From: Flavobacteriia bacterium
GTDB taxonomy: Bacteria; Bacteroidota; Bacteroidia; Flavobacteriales; Flavobacteriaceae
Length of the DNA stretch: 8,101 nt
Assembly: GCA_011330545.1 (NCBI GenBank)
Contig: DRQI01000154.1
Location: forward strand, 1 to 8,101
Direction: 5' to 3'
Shown: positions 1 through 7,515 of the stretch, piece after piece
Layout: each line of letters opens with the position of its first letter
How positions within the stretch are numbered: the first letter of the stretch is position 1
The notes under the pieces: generated by a model
What the model saw: the letters and a program-made list of their open reading frames with translations, nothing else
Told to the model about the DNA's origin: nothing
Database searches by the model: none
Translations under genes and position numbers: made by a program

Positions 1-1572
1 AAAGTACACATTTTCAAAAGGTTTTTCATCTCTGAGTTCATATCCGGCAAAAATCATTCTCGCTACCCAAAAGAAAATTATATCAGGCCCTGTAACTAAG
101 TCGTTGGTAGGGTAATAATAGTTTATTTCCTCATTATCAGGGTGTAAAACTCCGTCAAATACACTAATGGGCCATAACCATGATGAAAACCAAGTGTCTA
201 ACACATCATTATCTTGTTTTAAATCATCAGCTGTTAATTGCAGGTCACCGGTTTTTTGTTGAGCTAATTTTAATGCTTCTACCCTATTTTCGGCAACGAC
301 AAAATCATCTTTCCCATCACCGTAATAATACGCAGGAATCCGTTGTCCCCACCAAAGTTGGCGCGAAATATTCCAATCCCGTATATTTTCGAGCCAATGG
401 CGATAGGTATTTTCAATTTTTTTTGGAAAGAGTTTGATTTCCTTATCCTCAAACACCGCTTTCAATGCCGGTTTTACCAAACTGTCCATTTTTAAAAACC
501 ACTGGTCAGACAACCTCGGCTCAATGACAGCTTTAGTACGTTCGCTAGTACCTACTTTATTGACATACGATTCGGTTTTTACCAAATAGCCTTTTTCTTT
601 TAATTCTTCGGCAATTTCTTTACGAACCACAAACCTATCTTTGCCTTGATAGTGCAACCCAAAACTATTTAAGGTAGCATCGTCATTAAAAATATCAATG
701 ACTTCCAACCTGTGTTTTTCGCCTAATTTCTTATCATTCTCGTCATGTGCAGGGGTTACTTTTAAGCAACCGGTTCCGAATTCTATATCTACATACGCAT
801 CTTCAATAATCGGAATTACCCTGTTACACAAAGGTACAATGGCTTTTTTGCCTTTTAAATGTTGAAACCGCTCGTCATCCGGATTGATGCAGATTGCGGT
901 ATCGCCCAAAATGGTTTCGGGGCGTGTTGTGGCGATGGTTACACGTTCTTCGCTTCCTTCAATAGGATACGACAAATAATACAATAAGCCTTGTTGTTCT
1001 ACATATTCAACTTCTTCATCTGATAAGGTAGTCTTGGCTTCAGGATCCCAATTTACCATACGGTATCCTCTGTAAATCAATCCTTTATTGTATAAATTGA
1101 CAAAGGTTTTAATCACAGCTTCGCTCATATCATCATCCATGGTAAACTTTGTCCTATCCCAATCACATGAGCAGCCTAGTTTTTTTAATTGCTCTAAAAT
1201 AACCCCGCCGTATTCATGCGTCCAATCCCATGCGTGTTTTAAAAATTCTTCACGGCTCAACGTATTTTTATCAATGCCTTGTTCTTTTAATTTGGCCACT
1301 ACTTTGGCTTCTGTGGCTATAGAAGCGTGGTCGGTACCCGGAACCCAACAGGCATTTTTTCCTTGTAACCGAGCACGGCGTATCAACACATCTTGTATGG
1401 TATTATTTAACATGTGGCCCATGTGTAAAATTCCGGTTACATTAGGTGGCGGAATCACAATGGTATACGGTGCTCTATCGTCAGGTATTGAATGAAAATA
1501 CCGGTGTTTCATCCAATAGTCATACCACTTATTTTCTACTTGGCTTGCATCATATTTTGATGGAATGTTCAT
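1..1572 (-). CDS. valS: Valyl-tRNA synthetase, N-terminal 524 residues (partial, runs off left edge)
   Basis: Cytoplasmic class I aminoacyl-tRNA synthetase that charges tRNA-Val and edits mischarged threonine. Translating the minus strand from the ATG at 1572 gives an unbroken 524-codon frame ending exactly at the window edge. Visible landmarks: [13 protein letters not shown] with the HIGH-type signature HMGH at residues 50-53; the WVPGTDHA segment near 77-83; the inserted CP1 editing domain with TTRPET (215-220) and [15 protein letters not shown] (266-280); [10 protein letters not shown] (407-416); [11 protein letters not shown] (458-468); and [12 protein letters not shown] (495-506). Family members are roughly 870-900 residues, so the KMSKS loop, anticodon-binding domain and C-terminal coiled coil lie outside the window. 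The start fits the family N-terminus (MNIPSKYDA...) and has a promoter just upstream. It is divergent from the DUF1573 gene. Identification is very secure; the missing part is a window artefact, not a truncation. Confidence 0.97.
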   Translation of the reverse strand, partial: MNIPSKYDASQVENKWYDYWMKHRYFHSIPDDRAPYTIVIPPPNVTGILHMGHMLNNTIQDVLIRRARLQGKNACWVPGTDHASIATEAKVVAKLKEQGIDKNTLSREEFLKHAWDWTHEYGGVILEQLKKLGCSCDWDRTKFTMDDDMSEAVIKTFVNLYNKGLIYRGYRMVNWDPEAKTTLSDEEVEYVEQQGLLYYLSYPIEGSEERVTIATTRPETILGDTAICINPDDERFQHLKGKKAIVPLCNRVIPIIEDAYVDIEFGTGCLKVTPAHDENDKKLGEKHRLEVIDIFNDDATLNSFGLHYQGKDRFVVRKEIAEELKEKGYLVKTESYVNKVGTSERTKAVIEPRLSDQWFLKMDSLVKPALKAVFEDKEIKLFPKKIENTYRHWLENIRDWNISRQLWWGQRIPAYYYGDGKDDFVVAENRVEALKLAQQKTGDLQLTADDLKQDNDVLDTWFSSWLWPISVFDGVLHPDNEEINYYYPTNDLVTGPDIIFFWVARMIFAGYELRDEKPFENVYF

Positions 1573-1601
1573 AGTTTGGAATACTTTTTGAAAATAGTTA
1601 G

Positions 1602-1635
1602 CAAAGTTACAATTATAGACGGGTTCTTAAAACAA
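1602..1635 (-). promoter_or_regulatory. Bacteroidota-type promoter for valS
   Basis: On the minus strand, TAACTTTG (1609 to 1602) is a perfect match to the Bacteroidota -7 consensus TAnnTTTG. A TTG (1635 to 1633) lies 23 bp upstream, at the long end of the accepted spacing for the -33 element. This would give a leader of roughly 20-25 nt before the valS ATG at 1572. It is inferred from consensus only; no regulator site is apparent. Confidence 0.55.
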
Positions 1636-1654
1636 TATGCTAAAATTTTACCCG

Positions 1655-1686
1655 TTATACATTCATAAATAAAATTAGTATCTTTA
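1655..1686 (+). promoter_or_regulatory. Probable promoter for the DUF1573 gene
   Basis: TATCTTTA (1679-1686) matches seven of eight positions of the -7 box when the two free positions are counted (A in place of the final G). A degenerate -33 element, TTA (1655-1657), lies 21 bp upstream. The start codon at 1710 follows an A/T-rich leader without a Shine-Dalgarno, as is usual in Bacteroidota. This is a consensus-based call. Confidence 0.4.
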
Positions 1687-1709
1687 CAACTTCAAAATTT
1701 ATAATAAAA

Positions 1710-2162
1710 ATGAAAAAATTTGCACTTATTTTATGCATCGGATTCTTAGGATTTACGATGAATGCCCAAGAACAAGCTACTTCTAAAAAAAATGACGAGA
1801 AGGCTCCTATTTTTAAATTTGAAACAGAAGTATTAAACTATGGTGAGATAGCTCATAATTCTGACGGAGTTCGAGTTTTAAAATTTACCAATGTAGGAAA
1901 ATCGCCATTAATCATTACTAATGTAAAAGGCAGTTGTGGCTGTACGGTGCCTACGAGGCCCAAAGAACCTATTATGCCCGGAGCACAAGGTGAAATTCAA
2001 GTAAAATATGCTACTAATAGAATTGGCCCTTTCTCTAAAACGGTAACCATCACTTCTAATGCCAAACGGTCAACAGTGGTAATTCCTGTCAAAGGAAAAG
2101 TATTGAACGAAAAAGACAGTGCTACACTCTTACAAAAAAAGAAAACCGTAGTTTCTCAATAA
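1710..2162 (+). CDS. Secreted DUF1573 domain protein
   Basis: A 150-residue exported protein. Residues 1-19 form a signal peptide (MKK, hydrophobic core, then NAQ), with cleavage likely between A19 and Q20. The mature part holds one DUF1573 domain (about 35-135): a start of the type FxFETxxLNYGEI, a hydrophobic FTNVGKSPLIITNV stretch, the diagnostic SCGCTVP with Cys76 and Cys78, then PGAQGEIQVKY and a TVTITSNA strand. This is an immunoglobulin-like beta-sandwich fold related to ASH/MSP-type domains. DUF1573 proteins are abundant in Bacteroidota; their molecular role is not established, and a periplasmic or surface binding role is only inference. The Lys/Thr-rich C-terminal tail (136-150) looks unstructured. 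It is a single-gene unit between its own promoter and a hairpin terminator. The family call is secure; the function is unknown. Confidence 0.92.
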   Translation: MKKFALILCIGFLGFTMNAQEQATSKKNDEKAPIFKFETEVLNYGEIAHNSDGVRVLKFTNVGKSPLIITNVKGSCGCTVPTRPKEPIMPGAQGEIQVKYATNRIGPFSKTVTITSNAKRSTVVIPVKGKVLNEKDSATLLQKKKTVVSQ

Positions 2163-2184
2163 ATAGAAAATATTTTTAGACTGT

Positions 2185-2229
2185 AAAAAATGAGGCCTGA
2201 CAAGTTCTAAAATTTGTCAGGCTTTATTT
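2185..2229. terminator. Bidirectional intrinsic terminator between convergent genes
   Basis: A perfect 9-bp stem (2195-2203 with 2214-2222, GCCTGACAA/TTGTCAGGC) can extend inward through a G-T and two A-T pairs to a 12-bp stem with a 4-nt loop (2207-2210). The plus-strand product is followed by TTTATTT (2223-2229). Reading the other way it is followed, after a few bases, by a run of six T on the minus strand (complement of 2185-2190). It lies 32 bp after the DUF1573 stop and 54 bp beyond the protease stop, so it can serve both converging genes. Confidence 0.85.
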
Positions 2230-2276
2230 GTATTGGGAGGTTTTATACCTATAAAATTTTGAAATCTTATAACCTG

Positions 2277-3602
2277 TCACAACATACTTTCCAACCTAAA
2301 AGAATAGGTCAATACTTCGCCGTTTCTATCAATGAGTAATTTGATTTGTTTTCCTGGTTTTTCAGAAAATAACCGATTGATTTCCTGTAATTTAAAATTA
2401 TAAGCCGGTTTTCCGTTAATTTGAAGGATGATATCTCCCACCGATAATCCCGCACGGTAAGCCGGCGAATCTTTTCTAACAACAGAAATTTGATATGATT
2501 GCTTAAAGGCATACACATAATTATATACAATTTCTACTACGGTGGCATTGGCACTTTTATTAAGCCCCCTATCAATATTACTGTGTTTTTCTTTAACCAA
2601 CATCATACCGCTGTATGACAATTCTAGCCCGCTCATATTGTACAAAAAAGGGTCACTGTAAAACTTTGATTTTTTCAAGAAAGTAATTTTACGGTGGGGA
2701 TAATCAAAAATTACGCGAAAGCGCTTTAAAATTTCTGAACCCAAGGTTCCGTTGCGTTGTTTGTTTTTGATAGCCGACCCGATAGAACTCGAATCGGGAT
2801 AGGAAACATTGGCATTGGTAAAAAAGTAATCTCCAATAATTATTTTATCAATCTTGGCGCGTTTGCCGTAGATATTGCCACTCAATCCTTTTCCTAAATA
2901 ATCTGCATAGAATTTTTCGGGAATTTGAATATTTTCATTTGAATTTTCAAATAGCCACAAAGCATCTCCGGCACCGGAATCTATCAGTAATTTTACCTCG
3001 GTGGCCGCTTTATCATTATTTTGTACCTGTAAGTTTATATAGGGTTTCTTTTTGTGAAATTTTAGTTCGAAGGTGTTACACTTTCTGCATTTTTTATAAG
3101 TATAGGCCTTCGGGGCATAAAACTTCAATCGTTTGCTGCTATAATTGATATCAATGACAAAATCATGAAATAAATCGCCTCCTATGATACCGTTTATATT
3201 TATTCCCAACTGAGAAGACAGGTCAAATTCTTTACCCGGAATCAGATATATCATATGATAGCCGTTAATGACTTTTCCAATCCTGAACGTATTATTGGTT
3301 GATTTCAATGCATTCAAATGCCCTCCTTCACCTAAGCCCCTCAAACGCACTTTTTCTATATTCCTTAGCTTTAAGGAGTCTTTGATGTCTAAATTAAACA
3401 TAATCGTATTGCTAATTCCGGTATCTAATAAAAAATTTAATTCGCTGCCATTTACGCCTATGGGAATAATTATCAAGTTATTGATTAACTTAAACGGCAT
3501 GTTGTAGCTCTCTTGGTTGCCCATAATTTTAAAAGTGTCTTGGGCAGGGCCGGGCATAGAAACAAGGAAAACAAACCATACTATTGCAATGCTTCTAATC
3601 AT
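2277..3602 (-). CDS. Secreted retropepsin-like aspartyl protease with C-terminal PDZ domain
   Basis: A 441-residue protein. Residues 1-20 are a signal peptide ending GPA-Q, so it is probably periplasmic or surface-located. Two retropepsin-type lobes follow. The first has FLLDTGISN (Asp60-Thr-Gly) and the hydrophobic-Gly motif IIGGDLF (139-145). The second has LLIDSGAGDALW (Asp208-Ser-Gly) and TLGSEILKRF (286-295). Both catalytic Asp residues are present, so an active enzyme formed by the two lobes of one chain is expected. A PDZ domain occupies about 372-438 (SPAYRAGLSVGDIILQINGK), a usual substrate-binding module of secreted proteases. Between the lobes is a Lys-rich stretch with CRKC (172-175). 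This architecture is common in Bacteroidota; the physiological substrate is unknown. It is transcribed alone, divergently from the aminotransferase and convergently with the DUF1573 gene. No frame disruption is seen. Confidence 0.9.
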   Translation of the reverse strand: MIRSIAIVWFVFLVSMPGPAQDTFKIMGNQESYNMPFKLINNLIIIPIGVNGSELNFLLDTGISNTIMFNLDIKDSLKLRNIEKVRLRGLGEGGHLNALKSTNNTFRIGKVINGYHMIYLIPGKEFDLSSQLGININGIIGGDLFHDFVIDINYSSKRLKFYAPKAYTYKKCRKCNTFELKFHKKKPYINLQVQNNDKAATEVKLLIDSGAGDALWLFENSNENIQIPEKFYADYLGKGLSGNIYGKRAKIDKIIIGDYFFTNANVSYPDSSSIGSAIKNKQRNGTLGSEILKRFRVIFDYPHRKITFLKKSKFYSDPFLYNMSGLELSYSGMMLVKEKHSNIDRGLNKSANATVVEIVYNYVYAFKQSYQISVVRKDSPAYRAGLSVGDIILQINGKPAYNFKLQEINRLFSEKPGKQIKLLIDRNGEVLTYSFRLESML

Positions 3603-3653
3603 ATCATAAATAAGTTCTTAGCGCCTCTTGGCATTTTTAAACGTAACTATTTT

Positions 3654-3685
3654 TAAAGTTATAAAATTTTTAATCGCAATGACAA
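3654..3685 (-). promoter_or_regulatory. Probable promoter for the aspartyl protease gene
   Basis: On the minus strand, TAACTTTA (3661 to 3654) matches the -7 consensus except for the last base. A TTG (3685 to 3683) lies 21 bp upstream, within the expected -33 spacing. The predicted leader is about 45 nt. It lies inside the upstream in-frame extension of the divergent aminotransferase frame, which supports treating that extension as non-coding. Confidence 0.45.
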
Positions 3686-3774
3686 TTTTTAGCAAAACTT
3701 TAACGCTAAAAATTCTAATGAAGACCTATCGTTTTTCGAATTTATTTTTGCAATTTTGTCATAAAATAAAACAA

Positions 3775-4965
3775 ATGCCATCCATCTCTAATAAAGGGTT
3801 AAAAATGCCCGAATCGCCCATTCGAAAATTAGTTCCTTATGCCGAAGATGCTAAAAAAAGAGGCGTAAAAGTATTTCATTTGAACATCGGCCAACCCGAT
3901 ATAAAAACACCTCAAATTGCATTAGACGCGGTAAAAAATAATACTATTGAAGTCTTGGCTTACGCACGTTCTGAAGGTTCAGAAACGTATCGCGAAAAGA
4001 TTGCCCAATATTATAAAAGAAATGATATTGAAGTTACGGCTACTGACATTATTGTAACTACCGGCGGCAGTGAAGCCTTATTATTTACTTTTGGAAGCAT
4101 TATGGATGTAGGTGATGAAGTTATTATCCCTGAACCGTTTTATGCCAATTACAATGGTTTTTCTACGGCTTCGGGTGTAACGGTAATTCCTGTAATTTCA
4201 ACCATAGAAAATAACTTTGCCTTGCCTCCTATTGAAGAATTTGAAAAATTAATTACCAAAAAAACCAAGGCAATCCTTATTTGTAATCCGGGAAATCCGA
4301 CCGGCTATTTATATTCAAAGGAAGAAATTCAACAATTGGCAACCATTGCCAAAAAATATGATTTATTCTTAATTGCCGATGAGGTTTATAGAGAATTTAC
4401 GTATGATGGCCTGGCACATTATTCGGTGATGCAAGAATCGGGATTAGAGCAACATGCCATTATGATAGATTCTGTTTCTAAACGCTATAGCATGTGCGGC
4501 GCCAGAATTGGGTGTATCGTTTCAAAAAATAAGGATGTCATCGCTACGGCATTAAAATTTGCCCAAGCAAGGCTGAGTCCGCCCACCTACGCCCAAATTG
4601 CCAGTGAAGCGGCTTTGGCAACGCCACAGCGTTATTTTGATGCGGTTATTAAAGAATATGTTGGCAGGAGAGATATGTTGGTTGCCGAACTCCAAAAAAT
4701 AGAAGGAGTACAAGTTGCGAGCCCGAAAGGCGCTTTTTATTGTATTGCCGCACTTCCGGTTAAAGATGCTGATGCTTTTGCCCAGTGGCTGTTAGAGCAT
4801 TTTGCATTAGATAATGAAACGGTTATGGTGGCTCCTGCCGCCGGTTTTTATTCTACCAAAGGCATGGGAATGAATCAAGTGCGCATTGCTTATGTACTGA
4901 ATAAAAGCGATTTAAAACGCTCGGTAGAAATCTTAAAGGCAGCTTTAAAAGCCTACAACCAATAA
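3775..4965 (+). CDS. PLP-dependent aminotransferase, class I/II (aspartate aminotransferase-like)
   Basis: A fold-type I PLP enzyme of 396 residues from the chosen start, probably cytoplasmic. Landmarks in this numbering: HLNIGQPDI (35-43); GGSEA (97-101), which contributes to the cofactor phosphate site; CNPGNPTG (170-177) with the conserved Asn174; ADEVYREF (201-208) with Asp202, which pairs with the pyridine nitrogen, and Tyr205; SVSKRYSMCGARIG (233-246) with the Schiff-base Lys236; and QVRIAYV (368-374) with Arg370, which binds the substrate carboxylate. The exact amino donor cannot be read from sequence; aspartate or another amino acid is plausible. The same frame is open back to an ATG at 3628, but those 49 extra codons are AT-rich, lack family similarity and overlap the divergent promoter, so the ATG at 3775, leading into MPSISNKG, is preferred. 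murB follows 30 bp downstream in the same direction and is probably cotranscribed. Confidence 0.93.
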   Translation: MPSISNKGLKMPESPIRKLVPYAEDAKKRGVKVFHLNIGQPDIKTPQIALDAVKNNTIEVLAYARSEGSETYREKIAQYYKRNDIEVTATDIIVTTGGSEALLFTFGSIMDVGDEVIIPEPFYANYNGFSTASGVTVIPVISTIENNFALPPIEEFEKLITKKTKAILICNPGNPTGYLYSKEEIQQLATIAKKYDLFLIADEVYREFTYDGLAHYSVMQESGLEQHAIMIDSVSKRYSMCGARIGCIVSKNKDVIATALKFAQARLSPPTYAQIASEAALATPQRYFDAVIKEYVGRRDMLVAELQKIEGVQVASPKGAFYCIAALPVKDADAFAQWLLEHFALDNETVMVAPAAGFYSTKGMGMNQVRIAYVLNKSDLKRSVEILKAALKAYNQ

Positions 4966-4995
4966 TTTTACAATTTCTATGTTATACTTACTAAC

Positions 4996-6003
4996 TTGAA
5001 AATTCAACACAACATATCTTTAAAACCCTACAATACTTTTGGCATTGATGTCAAAGCTACACAGTTTGTTGAAATTACCTCGTTAGATGATTTAAAAACA
5101 TTTCTCAATACCGAAAAAGATTTTTTTATCTTAGGCGGAGGCAGTAATATATTATTGACAAACACTATTGACAAACCGGTGATACACATAAACACCAAAG
5201 GGATTGCCATCGTTAAACAAACCAACCGCCATGTTTTTGTCAAAGCACAAGCCGGCGAAAATTGGCATGCCTTTGTACGTTGGTGCATTGCACATAATTT
5301 TGGCGGGGTAGAAAATTTATCACTAATTCCGGGAAATGTAGGCACTACACCCATACAAAATATCGGTGCCTATGGCGTAGAGGTAAAAGATACTATTTAT
5401 GAAGTTGAAGCCTTAGAAATAAGTACCCTTTCTACCTTGACTTTTACAAATGAAGATTGTGCTTTTGGGTATCGCAATTCTATTTTTAAAAATGAAGCCA
5501 AAGGAAAATATATCATTACCGGCGTTACCTTTAAACTTACCAAAGAGCATCATCAACTAAACAGCTCGTATGGTGCCATTCAATCAGAATTGGATACACA
5601 GCATTGTAAAAACCCTACTATTGCCGATATTTCTAAAGCGGTTATCGCCATCAGGCAACGCAAATTGCCCAATCCGGAAGAAATTGGAAATAGCGGTAGT
5701 TTTTTTAAAAACCCTGTAATTACCAGCACTCGTTTTGAAATGTTCATCAAAAAATACCCTGAAGCCCCACACTATATCGTTTCTAATGATGCAGTAAAAA
5801 TTCCTGCCGGTTGGTTGGTAGAACAATGTGGCTTTAAAGGAAAGCGTTTTGGAGATGCAGGCGTACATAAAAACCAGGCCTTGGTTTTAGTAAATTATGG
5901 CGATGCAACAGGAGAAGAAATTGTTGCATTATCTGAAAAAATTCAGCAAGCTGTCAAGAAAAAATTTGGTATTCAATTGGAAACTGAAGTAAATATTATA
6001 TAA
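4996..6003 (+). CDS. murB: UDP-N-acetylmuramate dehydrogenase (UDP-N-acetylenolpyruvoylglucosamine reductase)
   Basis: FAD enzyme that reduces UDP-GlcNAc-enolpyruvate to UDP-MurNAc with NADPH, the second committed step of cytoplasmic peptidoglycan precursor synthesis. The 335-residue length and layout match the E. coli-like (type I) MurB. Motifs: LKPYNTFGID (9-18); the FAD-binding FILGGGSNILL (44-54); LSLIPGNVGTTPIQNIGAYG (108-127); FGYRNSIFK (157-165) with the active-site Arg160; GNSGSFFKNP (231-240), where Ser235 is the expected proton donor; and LETEV (328-332), holding the conserved acidic residue near the C-terminus. The start is TTG: no in-frame ATG lies between the aminotransferase stop at 4963-4965 and this codon, and the next residues (KIQHNISLKPYN) align with the family N-terminus. 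An out-of-frame ATG at 4979 leads to a stop within seven codons. No terminator separates it from the aminotransferase. Confidence 0.96.
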   Translation: MKIQHNISLKPYNTFGIDVKATQFVEITSLDDLKTFLNTEKDFFILGGGSNILLTNTIDKPVIHINTKGIAIVKQTNRHVFVKAQAGENWHAFVRWCIAHNFGGVENLSLIPGNVGTTPIQNIGAYGVEVKDTIYEVEALEISTLSTLTFTNEDCAFGYRNSIFKNEAKGKYIITGVTFKLTKEHHQLNSSYGAIQSELDTQHCKNPTIADISKAVIAIRQRKLPNPEEIGNSGSFFKNPVITSTRFEMFIKKYPEAPHYIVSNDAVKIPAGWLVEQCGFKGKRFGDAGVHKNQALVLVNYGDATGEEIVALSEKIQQAVKKKFGIQLETEVNII

Positions 6004-6118
6004 ACTCATTTAAACTTTTTATAAGTTTTAAAATGCGGTTTTGTAGGCTTCTCCTAATTTTTGGTGTTTTGAAAATTGATAGTTAGAATTTAACCCACTA
6101 CTTTTGATGCATAACTAC

Positions 6119-6148
6119 TTAACTTCTCAACTATAATACCTATCTTTG
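6119..6148 (+). promoter_or_regulatory. Promoter for the small membrane protein / glycosyltransferase / sigma cluster
   Basis: TATCTTTG (6141-6148) is a perfect TAnnTTTG -7 box, with a degenerate -33 element TTA (6119-6121) 19 bp upstream. An inverted repeat CTTTG-TAC-CAAAG (6144-6156) overlaps the -7 box and the likely start point. The leader to the ATG at 6174 contains AAAGG (6161-6165) at Shine-Dalgarno distance, unusual for this phylum and possibly coincidental. Lack of terminators downstream suggests it serves all three genes. Confidence 0.6.
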
Positions 6149-6173
6149 TACCAAAGTTTAAAAGGTTAAACAG

Positions 6174-6377
6174 ATGAAACTTTTCTTACTTACTGTAGGT
6201 TTATTAGCATTGGCGGTAGCAGGAATTGCAATTAAAATTTGGGCTAAAAAAGACGGTAAATTTGCCGGTACTTGTGCCAGTCAGAATCCGGCATTGAACA
6301 AAGAAGGGGCGGCTTGTGGTTTTTGTGGAAGAACACCCGACCAATTTGATACCTGTGACGAATCTCAACATTCTTAA
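6174..6377 (+). CDS. Small single-span membrane protein with four cysteines, NqrM (DUF539)-like
   Basis: A 67-residue protein. Residues 3-23 form one hydrophobic helix, followed by a basic KIWAKKDGK stretch and a short Cys-rich tail with Cys34, Cys48, Cys51 (CGFC) and Cys61. The layout of an N-terminal helix, Lys-rich junction, a GTC/GSC cysteine and then a cluster of three further cysteines resembles NqrM (DUF539), the small membrane factor that inserts iron into the Na+-translocating NADH:quinone reductase. The resemblance is by eye and the spacing is not identical; no nqr gene lies in the window. Databases often label such proteins only 'membrane or secreted protein' in this group. Metal binding by the cysteines is a reasonable inference. 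The start is supported by a perfect -7 box upstream. The glycosyltransferase begins 31 bp later and is probably cotranscribed. Confidence 0.8.
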   Translation: MKLFLLTVGLLALAVAGIAIKIWAKKDGKFAGTCASQNPALNKEGAACGFCGRTPDQFDTCDESQHS

Positions 6378-6408
6378 TAGGTATTGAACATAAATATCAA
6401 TAGTGTAG

Positions 6409-7515
6409 ATGCTATTTACCCCATTGTTTTATATTTTTATAGCGAGTGTTGCCATTCAGCTATGTTACTATCTTTTCCTTTTTAGAAAATTTGCTTACGC
6501 CCATCAGCCAAAAACAACTCCCAATACTTTTGGGGTTTCTGTGGTTATTTGCGCAAAAAATGAAGCCGAAAACCTAAAAGCCAACCTTGAAGCCGTACTC
6601 ACTCAAGAATATCCTAATTATGAAGTAATTGTGGTAAATGATGCTTCTGATGACGATACCTTATCTGTTCTTAAAAATTTTAAAAGCAAGTATCAACACC
6701 TTAAAATTATAGATATTGCCACTACTCCAACCTATACGGGCAACAAAAAAAATGCATTGGCCACAGGTATAAAAGCAGCCAACAACAATTACCTTCTGCT
6801 TACCGATGCCGACTGTAAACCCGTGTCAAAATATTGGATTTCATCAATGACATCAAAGTTTACAAAAGAAAAGAAAATCGTCTTGGGCTATGGGGCTTAT
6901 CAAAAAATCGGCCACTCTTTTCTCAATAAACTCATCAGGTTTGAAACCCTACTCACTGCAGTTCAGTATTTTTCGTATGCAACATCAGGACTTCCCTATA
7001 TGGGTGTGGGTAGAAATTTAGCCTATGCCAAAACTTCTTTTACAGCCGCCGGTGGTTTCTCAACTCACACACATATCGATTCGGGTGACGACGATTTACT
7101 CATACATCAAATAGCTACAAAACATAATACTGCCTGTTGTTTTTCTAAAGAAAGTTTTACCATTTCAGAACCTAAAAAAAACCTAAAGGCATGGTTCCGG
7201 CAAAAAAGGAGGCATATTACCACGGCAAGCCATTACAAACCAATAATTCAATTTTTACTGAGTTTATTTTACCTTTCGCAATTTATCTTTTGGGTGGCAG
7301 CAATAATACTACTGGCTTTTTCGTTTAAATGGCAACCTGTAACCATATTGATAATTATTCGTCTCATAACACAATATATAATTTTAGGAAGTTCAGCCCG
7401 AAAGCTCTATGAAAAAGACCTCATCTTATTTTTTCCTGTACTTGATGTAACGTTGGTTGTACTACAACTAAGCCTATATATTCGCAATGCAATTTCTAAA
7501 CCCACAACTTGGTAA
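6409..7515 (+). CDS. Membrane-bound family 2 glycosyltransferase
   Basis: A 368-residue integral membrane GT-A enzyme. An N-terminal membrane helix (about 4-25) precedes the catalytic domain (about 43-270), with SVVICAKNEAENL (44-56), VVNDASDDDT (75-84) for nucleotide-sugar binding, LLTDADCKP (130-138) containing the metal-binding Asp-Ala-Asp, GVGRNLAYAK (199-208), GGF (215-217), an acidic GDDDLL (226-231) at the catalytic-base position, and a RQKRRH segment (264-269) where processive enzymes have Q-x-x-R-W. Three helices follow (about 281-303, 311-327, 338-358). This is the topology of cellulose-synthase-like or hyaluronan-synthase-like GT2 proteins, acting from cytoplasmic sugar nucleotides at the inner membrane. 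Donor and acceptor cannot be told. The start is certain: an in-frame TAG lies immediately before the ATG. The 3' end overlaps the sigma factor start by 7 bp, suggesting translational coupling. Confidence 0.9.
   Translation: MLFTPLFYIFIASVAIQLCYYLFLFRKFAYAHQPKTTPNTFGVSVVICAKNEAENLKANLEAVLTQEYPNYEVIVVNDASDDDTLSVLKNFKSKYQHLKIIDIATTPTYTGNKKNALATGIKAANNNYLLLTDADCKPVSKYWISSMTSKFTKEKKIVLGYGAYQKIGHSFLNKLIRFETLLTAVQYFSYATSGLPYMGVGRNLAYAKTSFTAAGGFSTHTHIDSGDDDLLIHQIATKHNTACCFSKESFTISEPKKNLKAWFRQKRRHITTASHYKPIIQFLLSLFYLSQFIFWVAAIILLAFSFKWQPVTILIIIRLITQYIILGSSARKLYEKDLILFFPVLDVTLVVLQLSLYIRNAISKPTTW

Noticed and set aside
180..1495. Plus-strand open frames at 180-437 and 1088-1495
   Set aside because: Both lie antisense within valS, whose minus-strand frame is continuous and carries family motifs throughout; the plus-strand translations show no family features.
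2241..2256. TTTTATA-CC-TATAAAA palindrome downstream of the protease stop
   Set aside because: All A/T stem with a 2-nt centre; this is expected often by chance in AT-rich sequence, and the strong hairpin at 2195-2222 already explains termination.
2309..3507. Frames overlapping the aspartyl protease gene (2309-2530 minus, 2939-3148 plus, 3268-3507 plus)
   Set aside because: The 441-residue protease frame has both catalytic motifs and a PDZ domain in these intervals, so the others are shadows.
3751..3758. CAATTTTG as a -7 box for the aminotransferase-murB unit
   Set aside because: One mismatch at the key first T and no TTG at -33 spacing; it would leave a leader of only about 11 nt. A promoter must lie in 3603-3774 but I cannot place it.
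5028..5868. Minus-strand open frames within murB (5028-5354 and 5584-5868)
   Set aside because: They are antisense shadows of conserved murB motif regions, with no promoter or family features of their own.
6012..6056. Possible terminator after murB: AAACTT/AAGTTT (6012-6028) or TAGG/CCTA (6044-6056) hairpins
   Set aside because: The stems are only 6 AT-rich pairs and 4 pairs, too weak to call, although the second is followed by ATTTTT.
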